Assembly (NCBI GenBank): GCA_944392695.1
Contig: CALXXN010000008.1
Coordinates: 23,184-87,183 of the forward strand
DNA: 64,000 nucleotides
Source of the DNA: an uncultured Spirochaetales bacterium
GTDB lineage: Bacteria > Spirochaetota > Spirochaetia > Sphaerochaetales > Sphaerochaetaceae
Direction: 5' to 3'
Shown: piece after piece, positions 1 through 7,578 of the stretch
Numbering within the stretch: the stretch's first letter is position 1
Layout: the number at the start of each line of letters is the position of its first letter
Position numbers and translations under genes: made by a program
Notes under the pieces: model-generated
Database searches by the model: none
What the model saw: only the letters and a program-made list of their open reading frames with translations
Told to the model about the DNA's origin: nothing

Positions 1-357
1 GAGGGTGTGGACATTGTCGAGGATTTCACTGCTGTCGCTGGCTTGACCTATCGGTATTACTTCACACCTGAACTCGCCTTGGATACCTCATTTGGTGTAA
101 GCCCCTTGGCTATTGCCTCGTGGGTGGAGGACATGGGGGCTTTCTACAGCATCCTTGCCGATTCCATGGTCTACCTACGAGGAGGTGTCGTCTGGGACAA
201 GGGGCTTTTCCACTTGATGGCAGGAATTGAACTGGGTTATTCCGACCAGTCCTTCATCGCCTATGACCATGGATACAGCCATGGTTGGAAGGCAGATGGC
301 TCTGGATTCCTGGTTCCCATATCCATCTATGCAGGTGCCGCCCTGAGCTTCTTCTGA
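1..357 (+). CDS. C-terminal part of a probable outer-membrane beta-barrel protein (truncated by window edge)
   Basis: The reading frame is open from base 1 and ends at the TGA at 355-357, so the start of the gene lies outside the window. The visible 118 or so residues alternate aromatic/hydrophobic and polar residues (TYRYYF, LRGGVVW, IELGYSD), and the chain ends in Leu-Ser-Phe-Phe. A terminal aromatic residue after alternating strands is typical of outer-membrane beta-barrels that are assembled by the BAM complex. No catalytic motif is visible. The family cannot be named from this fragment; a surface or porin-like role is inference. It is followed by groEL after 94 bases. Confidence 0.5.
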   Translation, partial: EGVDIVEDFTAVAGLTYRYYFTPELALDTSFGVSPLAIASWVEDMGAFYSILADSMVYLRGGVVWDKGLFHLMAGIELGYSDQSFIAYDHGYSHGWKADGSGFLVPISIYAGAALSFF

Positions 358-364
358 CTACACC

Positions 365-393
365 TTGCCGATTACTCCTATTCTCTGTATTTT
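365..393 (+). promoter_or_regulatory. Candidate sigma-70 promoter of groEL
   Basis: TTGCCG (365-370), 17-base spacer, TATTTT (388-393), about 60 bases before the groEL start. No CIRCE (TTAGCACTC-type) inverted repeat is present, so HrcA control is not indicated. Confidence 0.35.
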
Positions 394-451
394 AGAGTCT
401 GGCCATAGGGCTGGAATATTGGAACTTATCTTAAGGAGAGAATGAAATAAC

Positions 452-2083
452 ATGGCAAAACAGCTTCAGTTCAATGAGGAGGCCCGCAAGTCCCTCGTAA
501 ATGGAGTCGAGAAGATCTCCAAGGCTGTGATGACGACTCTTGGTCCCAAGGGCCGCCTCGTCCTTCTTGACAAGAAGTATGGCGCCCCGACCGTCACAAA
601 GGATGGTGTGTCCGTTGCTCGCGAGATCGAGCTCGAGGATCCCTTCGAGAACATGGGTGCCCAGCTTCTGAAGGAGGTCGCTTCCAAGACCAATGATGTC
701 GCTGGTGATGGGACAACCACCGCCACTGTCCTTGCTTGGGCGATCACCAAGGAAGGCATGAAGAGCGTTGCAAGTGGCGTCAACCCGATGGGCATCCGCC
801 GTGGTATCGACCTGGCTGTCGCAGACGCTGTTGAAGAGATCCACAAGGTCTCCAAGCCGATCCAGGAGAAGGAGGAGATCGCCCAGGTCGCTTCAATCTC
901 CGCCAACAACGACAGGACCATTGGTGATGAGATCGCCAACGCCATGGACAAGGTCGGCAAGGATGGTGTCATCACTGTCGAGGAGTCCAAGACGATCGAG
1001 ACCACTGTCGACTTCGTTGAAGGCATGCAGTTCGACCGTGGCTACCTCTCTGCCTACTTCTGCAACAACCGCGACACCATGACCTGTGTCATGGACAACC
1101 CCTACATCCTGATCTACGACAAGAAGATCAGCAACATGAAGGACCTCCTTCCAATCCTGGAGAAGGTGCTTCAGAGCGGCAAGGGCCTGCTGATCATCGC
1201 CGAGGATGTCGATGGTGAGGCTCTGACGACCCTGGTCCTGAACAGTGTCCGCGGTACGATCAGCGTCTGTGCTGTCAAGGCTCCTGGCTTTGGTGACAGG
1301 AGGAAGGCAATGCTCGAGGACATCGCCATCCTGACTGGTGGCCAGGTGATCACCGAGGAGCTTGGCATGAAGCTCGAGAACGCCGACCTCTCAATGCTTG
1401 GCCGCGCCAAGAGCGTCAAGATCGAGAAGGAGAACACCACGATCATCTCTGGTGCTGGTTCTTCTGATGCAATCAAGGACCGCATCGCCCAGATCAAGGG
1501 ACAGATCCAGGAATCCACAAGCGACTACGACAAGGAGAAGCTCCAGGAGAGGCTTGCCAAGCTCGCTGGTGGTGTCGCCCTGATCAATGTCGGTGCTGCC
1601 ACCGAGGTTGAGCTGAAGGAGAAGAAGCACCGTGTCGAGGATGCCCTCTCCGCAACCCGTGCTGCTATCGAGGAAGGTGTCATCCCTGGTGGTGGTGTCG
1701 CCCTTGTCCAGGCTGTCTCAGCCATGGAGAAGAAGGACATCACAGGTCTCAGCGAGGACGAGAGGATTGGTTACAACATCGTCAAGAGGGCCCTCGAGGA
1801 GCCTATCAGGCAGATTGCTGAGAACGCAGGTGTCGACGGTGCTGTCATCGCCGACCACTGCAAGAACGAGAAGAGCGGTGTTGGCTTCGATGCCAATGCG
1901 ATGAAGTGGGTCAACATGGTCGAGGCTGGTATCATCGATCCTGCCAAGGTCACACGCAGCGCCCTGCAGAACGCCGCTTCCATCGCTTCCCTGATCCTCA
2001 CGACCGAGTGCGCTGTCACAGACATCCCTGCTCCCGCTCCTGCTGCCCCCGCAGCCGGTGCCAACATGGATGGCATGATGTGA
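452..2083 (+). CDS. groEL: Chaperonin GroEL (Hsp60)
   Basis: ATP-driven 60 kDa chaperonin that folds cytosolic proteins in a double heptameric ring. The 543-residue product starts [13 protein letters not shown], as is standard for GroEL, and has the nucleotide-binding GDGTTT motif at about 85-90, the [12 protein letters not shown] region with the catalytic Asp and [12 protein letters not shown] near 400. The C-terminus is an Ala/Pro-rich stretch ending in GMM in place of the usual GGM repeats. The start has an AAGGAG site at 433-438, 13 bases upstream, with a two-codon ORF ATGAAATAA (442-450) in between. groES is not adjacent: the gene upstream encodes an envelope protein. A terminator-like hairpin follows at 2119. 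Confidence 0.98.
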   Translation: MAKQLQFNEEARKSLVNGVEKISKAVMTTLGPKGRLVLLDKKYGAPTVTKDGVSVAREIELEDPFENMGAQLLKEVASKTNDVAGDGTTTATVLAWAITKEGMKSVASGVNPMGIRRGIDLAVADAVEEIHKVSKPIQEKEEIAQVASISANNDRTIGDEIANAMDKVGKDGVITVEESKTIETTVDFVEGMQFDRGYLSAYFCNNRDTMTCVMDNPYILIYDKKISNMKDLLPILEKVLQSGKGLLIIAEDVDGEALTTLVLNSVRGTISVCAVKAPGFGDRRKAMLEDIAILTGGQVITEELGMKLENADLSMLGRAKSVKIEKENTTIISGAGSSDAIKDRIAQIKGQIQESTSDYDKEKLQERLAKLAGGVALINVGAATEVELKEKKHRVEDALSATRAAIEEGVIPGGGVALVQAVSAMEKKDITGLSEDERIGYNIVKRALEEPIRQIAENAGVDGAVIADHCKNEKSGVGFDANAMKWVNMVEAGIIDPAKVTRSALQNAASIASLILTTECAVTDIPAPAPAAPAAGANMDGMM

Positions 2084-2118
2084 GCCAAGCCGTAAGGCAT
2101 CAATAAAAGCAAAACCAA

Positions 2119-2146
2119 CAAGAGGCATCGGAAACGGTGCCTCTTG
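2119..2146 (+). terminator. Hairpin after groEL
   Basis: A 12-bp stem (2119-2130 with 2135-2146, one T-G pair) closed by a GAAA tetraloop. There is no T-run after it, so termination by hairpin alone, or Rho-assisted, is inferred. Confidence 0.55.
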
Positions 2147-2225
2147 CTGCGTCATTGGAAAGCAATGTGTGGTCCCAAATGAAGAGGAATTCATTAAAGA
2201 GAAGAGTTCGCACATAGGAGATTGA

Positions 2226-2396
2226 ATCCACATTGAGGCATCATCCCTAGATGGGGCAGTGAGTAATCTCCCAAGGTCAAATGGGCACCTCAAGGCAGCA
2301 GGAATCCTTCAGAAATATGCCAAGGGCAAACCTGATTTTGATGCCGAGCAGAAAGCGGTCGAGGATGCCGTTACTGAGAAGTATTCGAAAAACTGA
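2226..2396 (+). other. Gene-poor stretch with a short unidentified ORF or gene remnant
   Basis: The 555 bases between groEL and the lipoprotein gene hold no convincing intact gene. One frame is open from 2226 to a TGA at 2394-2396 and could start at GTG 2265. Its last residues (LKAAGILQKYAKGKPDFDAE then QKAVEDAVTEKYSKN) look like real protein: charged and helical, with no low-complexity signature. No ribosome-binding site is seen, and the frame is closed by TGA at 2223-2225. It may be the tail of a decayed gene. I do not recognise the family. Confidence 0.25.
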
Positions 2397-2525
2397 AGTG
2401 CATGCCTTCAATCAGACATGCTTTGAATCTGATAACCAATCATATGGCTATGCGTAGTAGCAACAGCATCCTCTATCGGATGAGATGACACACCCAGTCG
2501 GCGACATGGTAAAAGCCTATGATTA

Positions 2526-2554
2526 TTGACAGAAAAAAAGCTTGCCTTTCTTAC
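2526..2554 (+). promoter_or_regulatory. Possible promoter of the lipoprotein gene
   Basis: Perfect -35 TTGACA at 2526-2531, a 17-base spacer and a poor -10 TCTTAC at 2549-2554, about 57 bases before ATG 2611. Confidence 0.25.
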
Positions 2555-2610
2555 CCGGAGGTGCAAGTGATGGTGGAATCCATCCAGCCTTAAAAAAACG
2601 AAGAGAGGAT

Positions 2611-3208
2611 ATGAAAAAAGAGGAAAATCCTTGTCGCATTGCTCTGTGCTTTGATGCTCATCACATTCGTCGCTTGTGAAGAAGAGACCCCGGCTCCTCC
2701 AGCTGAGACTGAAGCTCTTTACAGCAATGACTTCTCTGATGGTGCCAGGGTTGGTGAGGTTACTGAGAATAACCAGAATGCAACCGTTGAGGGTGGGGAA
2801 CTCGTAGTGAGTTCTACAACCAGTGGTTTCGGGGTCTATATGAATTACGGTGTCTATGGTGATGAGGTGCCTGCTGAGATTGGTAAGACCTACCGCTTCA
2901 CCTTTGACGTTGATGCTTCAAATCTTGGAGAAAACACATTCATTGTTGGTGTGTGCGCAGGATATGGCACTTATGGGACTTACCATAATGTGACTCTTTC
3001 TGCAGGCGATATTCCAAGTACTGTTACCGTTGACTTCGAATACATTTCGGAAACCTCCTTCTCTGCTAGTGTGAATGGATCTGATGCAGCTGAGTACACA
3101 ATCACCAGACAGGGTGATGTGGAGAAGCCCTGGATTAACTTCACTGGCTATGTACAGGGAACTGGTAGCGTCCTCGTTGACAACTTCCAGATAGTCGAGC
3201 TGAACTAA
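2611..3208 (+). CDS. Carbohydrate-binding-like lipoprotein with a start region broken at an A-run
   Basis: The frame ending at 3208 encodes a lipobox (ITFVAC) followed by about 168 residues rich in Gly, Thr, Tyr and Val (YSNDFSDG..., VLVDNFQIVEL at the end). This resembles a jelly-roll carbohydrate-binding module of the CBM4/9 type, exported and lipid-anchored. The signal peptide is complete only if ATG 2611 is used, but ATG and the body are in different frames. Removing one A from the A6 run at 2614-2619 gives MKKRKILVALLCALMLITFV followed by AC, a perfect lipoprotein signal. GAGAGG precedes ATG 2611. Without the shift, only TTG 2639 or ATG 2654 remain, and both give a signal lacking its basic N-terminus. 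This is either phase variation, a pseudogene or a sequence error. Confidence 0.6.
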
Positions 3209-3217
3209 GTCATCATG

Positions 3218-3245
3218 GCAGGGGGTTCTAATTTGAATCCCCTGC
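3218..3245 (+). terminator. Hairpin after the lipoprotein gene
   Basis: 11-bp stem: GCAGGGGGTTC (3218-3228) pairs with GAATCCCCTGC (3235-3245) over a six-base loop, one G-T pair, no T-tract. Confidence 0.55.
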
Positions 3246-3251
3246 TGAACA

Positions 3252-3659
3252 ATGACAGGAAATGCTTGCTTCCTGGACTGCGGTGGAACTGTCATGGTTG
3301 ATGCGGATGAACGGACCATCAACGAAGTTTTCAGGCCATACGCTATGGCAGGGCGCCCATACATGATGGGCGTTGGCTTCGACAATGATGGGAACCTGAT
3401 TGGTCCTTGGACCGTCAAGTTGCTGCCAGGTCCTGTCGATATTAGGAAACTAGGTGTCAAACAGTTCTTTGGCTATGCAGATGATAAAGGCGCTGTCGAG
3501 GTCTCAGTGGCAGTCATGCAGGCAGGCCGCAGGATAGGGGAGGATGAAGCCTTGTCCCTCCTACAGGAGCTTCGGCAGAAGCTGGAGGAGAAGGGCTGTC
3601 AGATATTCCTCCACAGCATCCTCCTCTGTGATGAAGATTCTTATAAGGAGCTCTGCTAG
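3252..3659 (+). CDS. Hypothetical protein, 135 residues
   Basis: An ORF from ATG 3252 to TAG 3657-3659, preceded directly by the terminator-like hairpin at 3218-3245 and followed by a strong terminator at 3783. I do not recognise the family. The product has no signal peptide or membrane segment. It has a Cys-Gly-Gly near the N-terminus, a mixed alpha/beta composition and a helical C-terminal third (LSLLQELRQKLEEKGCQIF). No ribosome-binding site is obvious, and the start is within 7 bases of the hairpin, so expression is doubtful. The codon use and lack of frame breaks favour a real gene or a recent remnant. Confidence 0.45.
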   Translation: MTGNACFLDCGGTVMVDADERTINEVFRPYAMAGRPYMMGVGFDNDGNLIGPWTVKLLPGPVDIRKLGVKQFFGYADDKGAVEVSVAVMQAGRRIGEDEALSLLQELRQKLEEKGCQIFLHSILLCDEDSYKELC

Positions 3660-3782
3660 GGGTGTCAGATGCATGGCTTGTGGCAGCAGGTCATGTGATA
3701 GACGACTTGATGCTTTGCTCCGTAGGCGGATGGTGTACGTACTTGCAGGTCCAGAGATGCCTTCATGACTGCGCCAGCGCCG

Positions 3783-3812
3783 GGGTGGCAGGGTCCCTCC
3801 TGCCACCCTTTT
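3783..3812 (+). terminator. Intrinsic terminator
   Basis: Perfect 10-bp stem GGGTGGCAGG (3783-3792) with CCTGCCACCC (3799-3808), loop GTCCCT, followed by TTTT. It separates the hypothetical gene from yajC. Confidence 0.85.
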
Positions 3813-3942
3813 GTCATATTTGCATTTTCCTTGTAATTGAATGAATTAGAAGGATGGACATACAGCTGTGCTTGACGGTGGTCGAGCTTAGGTGTTACCT
3901 TGTGCCTTGATTTCAAGACAAAGCAGAGAGGTAATCATAGTT

Positions 3943-4383
3943 ATGGACGCCGCCGCGCAGGGTTCGATGTGGACCACACTCATAATGTTCGCCGCCATCA
4001 TCCTGATCTTCTATTTCCTGATCATCAGGCCGCAGAAGAAGAGGGACAAGGAGACCAAGGCGATGCTGGACGCCATGAAGAAGGGCGACAAGGTCGTCTC
4101 CATTGGTGGCATCCATGGAACAGTCGTCACAGTCAAGGATCAGTCTGTCATCGTCAAGGTTGACGACAACACCCGCCTTGAGTTCTCAAAGAGCGCCATC
4201 TCATCCGTTGTCAACAAGGATGCCGCCAAGGCGAATCCCAACAAGAAGAAGGATGATAAAAAGGTCGAGGACAAGAAGGCTGAGGATGCCAAGCCAGTCG
4301 AGGCGAAGGCCGATGAGCCTGCCAAGACTGATGAGCCTGACAACACAGTCGAGTTCAAGATGCCTGAGGAGAAGAAGGACTGA
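3943..4383 (+). CDS. yajC: Preprotein translocase accessory subunit YajC
   Basis: Small inner-membrane partner of SecDF at the Sec translocon. The 146-residue product has one N-terminal membrane segment (WTTLIMFAAIILIFYFLII) followed by the family signature RPQKKRDKE, then the conserved small beta domain (KKGDKVVSIGGIHGTVVTVK). A charged Lys/Asp/Glu/Ala/Pro-rich tail of about 55 residues is longer than in the usual 85-110 residue YajC. ATG 3943 is chosen because AGAGAGGT lies just upstream; an upstream TTG would add 17 residues of no family similarity. secD and secF are not next to it. A T-tract terminator follows at once. Confidence 0.93.
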   Translation: MDAAAQGSMWTTLIMFAAIILIFYFLIIRPQKKRDKETKAMLDAMKKGDKVVSIGGIHGTVVTVKDQSVIVKVDDNTRLEFSKSAISSVVNKDAAKANPNKKKDDKKVEDKKAEDAKPVEAKADEPAKTDEPDNTVEFKMPEEKKD

Positions 4384-4405
4384 GTCCATCTTCCATCAAG
4401 CGAAG

Positions 4406-4435
4406 CCGCAGGGTCTCCCTGCGGTTTTCTTTTTC
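4406..4435 (+). terminator. Intrinsic terminator of yajC
   Basis: 8-bp stem CCGCAGGG (4406-4413) with CCCTGCGG (4417-4424), TCT loop, then a T-rich tract to 4435. Confidence 0.85.
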
Positions 4436-4459
4436 CCTCTGCTTTGTCACAATAGGAGC

Positions 4460-5335
4460 ATGTTCAACATACACCCTGCCAGTGTCTATGGCTTTTGCAA
4501 GGGCGTCGAGAGCGCGACCAAGCAAGCCATCACCTTGACCCGGTCCCACCATGATGGACCTCTCTATTCAATTGGCCGTCTTGTACATAATGAGCGTGTC
4601 TGCAAGTCGCTTGAGGAGGCTGGTATGCGTGTTGTGATGTCCCCGGGGGATGCTGAGCCTGGTACGGCCCTTGTCAGGGCACATGGCATACCAGTGGAAC
4701 TCTGGAAGGAGTTCGAGGATGCGGGTTACACGCTTGTTGATGGGACCTGCCGCCTGGTCGCTGCGAACCACAGGCTCTGTGAACGCCTCCATGGCCCTGT
4801 GCTATTCTTTGGAATCAAGGGACATGCTGAGACAGTGAGCACTGTCAGCCATATCAAGGTGGGGTACAAGGTCATCCAGGACGAGGAGGATCTTGATGGG
4901 CTGGATCCTGATGCCCTTTACGATGTGGTGGTCCAGACGACCTTCTCTTCTTCCAAGCAGGAACGGTTTTGCAAATTGCTTGATGAGCGTGGAATCCGTT
5001 ACCGTGTGCGCAACTCGATCTGCGCAGCCTCGAGCCGCAGGCGACAGGCAGTCAAGGACCTGTGCCAGAAGTGCGACCTGGTATTGATCCTGGGGGAGGC
5101 TCACAGTGCGAACACGAACGAACTGTACCGCATAGCACAAGGCGAGGGGGTCCGTAGCTACATGGTCGCATCCTGCGCCGATGTGACGGACGAGATGCTT
5201 ATCGGAGCACATGATGTGGGTGTCAGCGCAGGCGCTTCGGCCGCACCACGCCATGTGACAGAGCTGATCCGTTTCTTGGAAGCCAAAGGTGGAGTGATTG
5301 CTGGGGCTGAAGCTGACAACTCTGATGATCTGTGA
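4460..5335 (+). CDS. ispH: 4-hydroxy-3-methylbut-2-enyl diphosphate reductase IspH (LytB)
   Basis: Last enzyme of the MEP isoprenoid pathway; a [4Fe-4S] protein that reduces HMBPP to IPP and DMAPP. The 291-residue product carries the three cluster cysteines in their usual contexts: YGFCKGV (about residue 13), DGTCRLV (about 97) and NSICAAS (about 193). It also has the HAETV substrate-binding region, AHSANTNEL and the C-terminal GVSAGASA motif. The frame extends upstream to 4103, but that part overlaps yajC and is out of register with the family. ATG 4460 gives the usual N-terminus. AGGAG sits only one base before ATG and CACAAT lies six bases before it, so a leaderless start is possible. No neighbour belongs to the pathway. 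Confidence 0.93.
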   Translation: MFNIHPASVYGFCKGVESATKQAITLTRSHHDGPLYSIGRLVHNERVCKSLEEAGMRVVMSPGDAEPGTALVRAHGIPVELWKEFEDAGYTLVDGTCRLVAANHRLCERLHGPVLFFGIKGHAETVSTVSHIKVGYKVIQDEEDLDGLDPDALYDVVVQTTFSSSKQERFCKLLDERGIRYRVRNSICAASSRRRQAVKDLCQKCDLVLILGEAHSANTNELYRIAQGEGVRSYMVASCADVTDEMLIGAHDVGVSAGASAAPRHVTELIRFLEAKGGVIAGAEADNSDDL

Positions 5336-5488
5336 GTCTGATGTGAAAACGAAGGCTTGAAGCCTGCTGTTAATTTGATTTCATTCTATTTTGATGTGAA
5401 CATGTTCCTCTTAAGTGTGAGTACTGTCATTTATCTTGCCTGTTGATGGCTTCTGGCCGGGGGTAAGCTGTGATGACATGGCGTTTTG

Positions 5489-5517
5489 TTGACTAAGCAC
5501 ATTGGCGGGTTTACTCT
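5489..5517 (+). promoter_or_regulatory. Promoter of the [FeFe]-hydrogenase operon
   Basis: TTGACT (5489-5494), 17-base spacer, TACTCT (5512-5517), 26 bases before the first gene. Confidence 0.45.
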
Positions 5518-5534
5518 TTTACAAAAGAGGTAAA
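5510..5534 (+). promoter_or_regulatory. Inverted repeat over the hydrogenase-operon -10 and start site (candidate operator)
   Basis: TTTACTCTTTT (5510-5520) is mirrored by AAAAGAGGTAAA (5523-5534) with one extra G and a two-base centre. The centre is too small for a good RNA loop, so a DNA operator for a repressor is more likely. The sequence does not match the usual Rex site. Confidence 0.45.
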
Positions 5535-5542
5535 AAAGTAGG

Positions 5543-5791
5543 ATGGCAAAGAAGATAACAGTAGAGCTCTGCATGGGCTCCAGCTGCTTCGCAAGAGGCA
5601 ACAGCGAGATCCTGCAGGCCCTGGAGTCCTTCATAGCGGAACGTGGTCTTGAAGATAATATCGAACTGGTTGGGCATCTCTGCCTTGGCAAGTGCAACGA
5701 GGGACCCAACCTGAGGATTGATGGCACCGATTACTCTGGTATTGGGTCGGAGGAGGCCATCGCCCTCATCGCCCGGGCTTTGGAGGAGTAG
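5543..5791 (+). CDS. Thioredoxin-like [2Fe-2S] ferredoxin (NuoE/HydC C-terminal type)
   Basis: An 82-residue electron carrier with four cysteines in the NuoE-like arrangement C-X4-C (CMGSSC, residues 10 and 15) and C-X3-C (CLGKC, about 47 and 51), which bind one [2Fe-2S] cluster in a thioredoxin fold. It starts at ATG 5543 after AGTAGG. The next gene follows after two bases. In this kind of cluster the protein is likely to pass electrons to or from the hydrogenase encoded downstream; the partner is inferred from gene order. There is a second copy of the same fold at 8784 in front of the second hydrogenase. Confidence 0.85.
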   Translation: MAKKITVELCMGSSCFARGNSEILQALESFIAERGLEDNIELVGHLCLGKCNEGPNLRIDGTDYSGIGSEEAIALIARALEE

Positions 5792-5793
5792 TG

Positions 5794-7578
5794 ATGCTTT
5801 ACCCTGTATACACAGAGACTACCAGCTGTCGTGACTGCTACAAGTGTGTCCGCTCCTGTCCTGTCAAGGCGATCCAGATCAAGGATGGTCATGCGGTGAT
5901 CATCAAGGACCGTTGCATCTTCTGTGGCAACTGTGTCGCTGTCTGCCCGAACAAGGCGAAGAAGATCCGTAGCGACCTCTCCAGGGCAAAGGTCCTGATG
6001 GGGACCAAGGACCGTGTTATCTGCTCCCTTGCCCCTTCCTATGCCGGTGAGTTCAAGGGCAGGGAGGCCAAGGTCCTTGCGGCTTTGAGGAAACTTGGGT
6101 TCTGGGGTGTCAGCGAGACAGCTATTGGAGCTTCTTTTGTATCAGCTGCCATAGATGAGTACGCAAGCACCCACGGCGGCAAATGCCCTTGGGTGTCCAC
6201 CGCCTGTCCTTCTGTCGTGGAGCTTGTCAGGAAATACCATCCCGATGATATCGCCCGCCTGGCGAAGGTCCCCTCACCATTGCAGACACATTGTGCCTAC
6301 CTCAGGAAGCTTTATGGTGATGACATAGGAATCATCTTCATCGGACCCTGTGTCGCGAAGAAGAACGAAGCTGACATCGCCCCTGGTTTCCCCGATATCG
6401 CACTGACCTGGGATGAGATGCTCGAATGGATCGAGGATGAGCATTTCAGCCTCGACTCTGTCGATGAGGCTGACGCCCTCTCATTCATACCAGCTCCAGC
6501 TGGCAGGGCGGCTTATTATCCGGTGGAGAATGGCCAGATCGTCACATCGGGGATCTGGGGTACATCAGCTTTCAATGAGGATGCTGTCTCCATCTCAGGT
6601 ACAGGTGTCCATCAGGTCTTCGGACATATTGATGATAAGACGCCTTTCCTCGAGCTCCTGTGCTGCGAGGGTGGTTGTATCAACGGCCCTGTTGGGGACA
6701 AGAGTGTGAGCATCGCAGAGAAGAAGAGCGCTGTCGTCAAATCGACAGAGGCCCGGATCCGCTCTGGTGCCAGCCTTTTCGAGCCTGACAGGGAGTTCAC
6801 ACATGAGTTGCTGGAGAAGGGCTATGGCCTCATCACCTCGCTCAAGGAGGAGCGGAGGCCGGACTTCCACCAGGATTTCAGCGAGGAGCAGATCCAGCAG
6901 GCCCTCCTGGAGCTTGGAAAGACAAGCAAGGCTGACGAGCTCAATTGTGGAGGCTGTGGCTACAACACCTGCCGTGACATGGCGATCGCCTACCTCTCCG
7001 GCATGGCTGAGGTCGAGATGTGTGTGACGAAGATGCGCAAGGACGCCCAGAGCAAGGTCGATGTCCTCCTGCGCACGATTCCGAACGCGATCGTCATCGT
7101 CAACAAGGACCTCAACATCGCTGATTGCAATCTGAACTTCCTGCGTATCTTTGGTGACATGGATGAGGCCATGCTCGACGAGAACATGCTGACACTTGTC
7201 AGTGGCCTGCCTCTCGAGCGTTTTGTGCCATTCTACCAGAAGTTCAACGATGAGTTCCTTGCGACCAAGCGTGGACGTTACAGGCTGCACTACAAGGACA
7301 AGTTCCTCCGTGTGACCTTCTTCCTGGTTGAATCAGGACGCCTGCTTGGTGCGATGTTCGAGGACATCACAAGTCCGACAGTGCGCCGTGAGACTGTCGT
7401 CAAGAAGGCTGAGGATGTCATAGAGAACTCCCTCAAGACAGTACAGCAGATCGCTTCCCTGCTTGGTGAGAACGCGGCTGAGACCGAAATCATGCTCAAC
7501 AGCCTGATTGATGCCTTCAGCGTACATGGTGGATCGGAGGGCGATGGCTTCTCCTTGGATGAGGACAGGGACCTGTGA
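5794..7578 (+). CDS. [FeFe]-hydrogenase with PAS domain, group C (putative sensory HydS type)
   Basis: 594 residues. Domains in order: two N-terminal [4Fe-4S] motifs (CRDCYKCVRSCP and CIFCGNCVAVCP, about 11-55), the H-cluster domain (about 75-350), an extra four-Cys iron-sulfur motif (NCGGCGYNTC, about 385) and a PAS domain (LLRTIPNAIVIVNKDLNI, about 425-530). The H-cluster loops are STACPSVV, GPCVAKKNE and CCEGGCINGP. The ligand cysteines are kept, but the proton-relay Cys of the usual TSCCP motif is Ala. In characterised group C enzymes this goes with low activity and a sensing role. ATG 5794 follows GGAGGAG; a GTG three bases earlier overlaps the upstream stop. A phosphatase gene overlaps the 3' end, as in other HydS loci. 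Confidence 0.88.
   Translation: MLYPVYTETTSCRDCYKCVRSCPVKAIQIKDGHAVIIKDRCIFCGNCVAVCPNKAKKIRSDLSRAKVLMGTKDRVICSLAPSYAGEFKGREAKVLAALRKLGFWGVSETAIGASFVSAAIDEYASTHGGKCPWVSTACPSVVELVRKYHPDDIARLAKVPSPLQTHCAYLRKLYGDDIGIIFIGPCVAKKNEADIAPGFPDIALTWDEMLEWIEDEHFSLDSVDEADALSFIPAPAGRAAYYPVENGQIVTSGIWGTSAFNEDAVSISGTGVHQVFGHIDDKTPFLELLCCEGGCINGPVGDKSVSIAEKKSAVVKSTEARIRSGASLFEPDREFTHELLEKGYGLITSLKEERRPDFHQDFSEEQIQQALLELGKTSKADELNCGGCGYNTCRDMAIAYLSGMAEVEMCVTKMRKDAQSKVDVLLRTIPNAIVIVNKDLNIADCNLNFLRIFGDMDEAMLDENMLTLVSGLPLERFVPFYQKFNDEFLATKRGRYRLHYKDKFLRVTFFLVESGRLLGAMFEDITSPTVRRETVVKKAEDVIENSLKTVQQIASLLGENAAETEIMLNSLIDAFSVHGGSEGDGFSLDEDRDL

Noticed and set aside
357..451. CIRCE/HrcA control of groEL
   Set aside because: No TTAGCACTC-N9-GAGTGCTAA-like repeat is present before groEL.
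4103..4459. N-terminal extension of IspH
   Set aside because: It overlaps yajC and the yajC terminator and is Ser/Arg/Pro-rich shadow sequence; the family starts at 4460.
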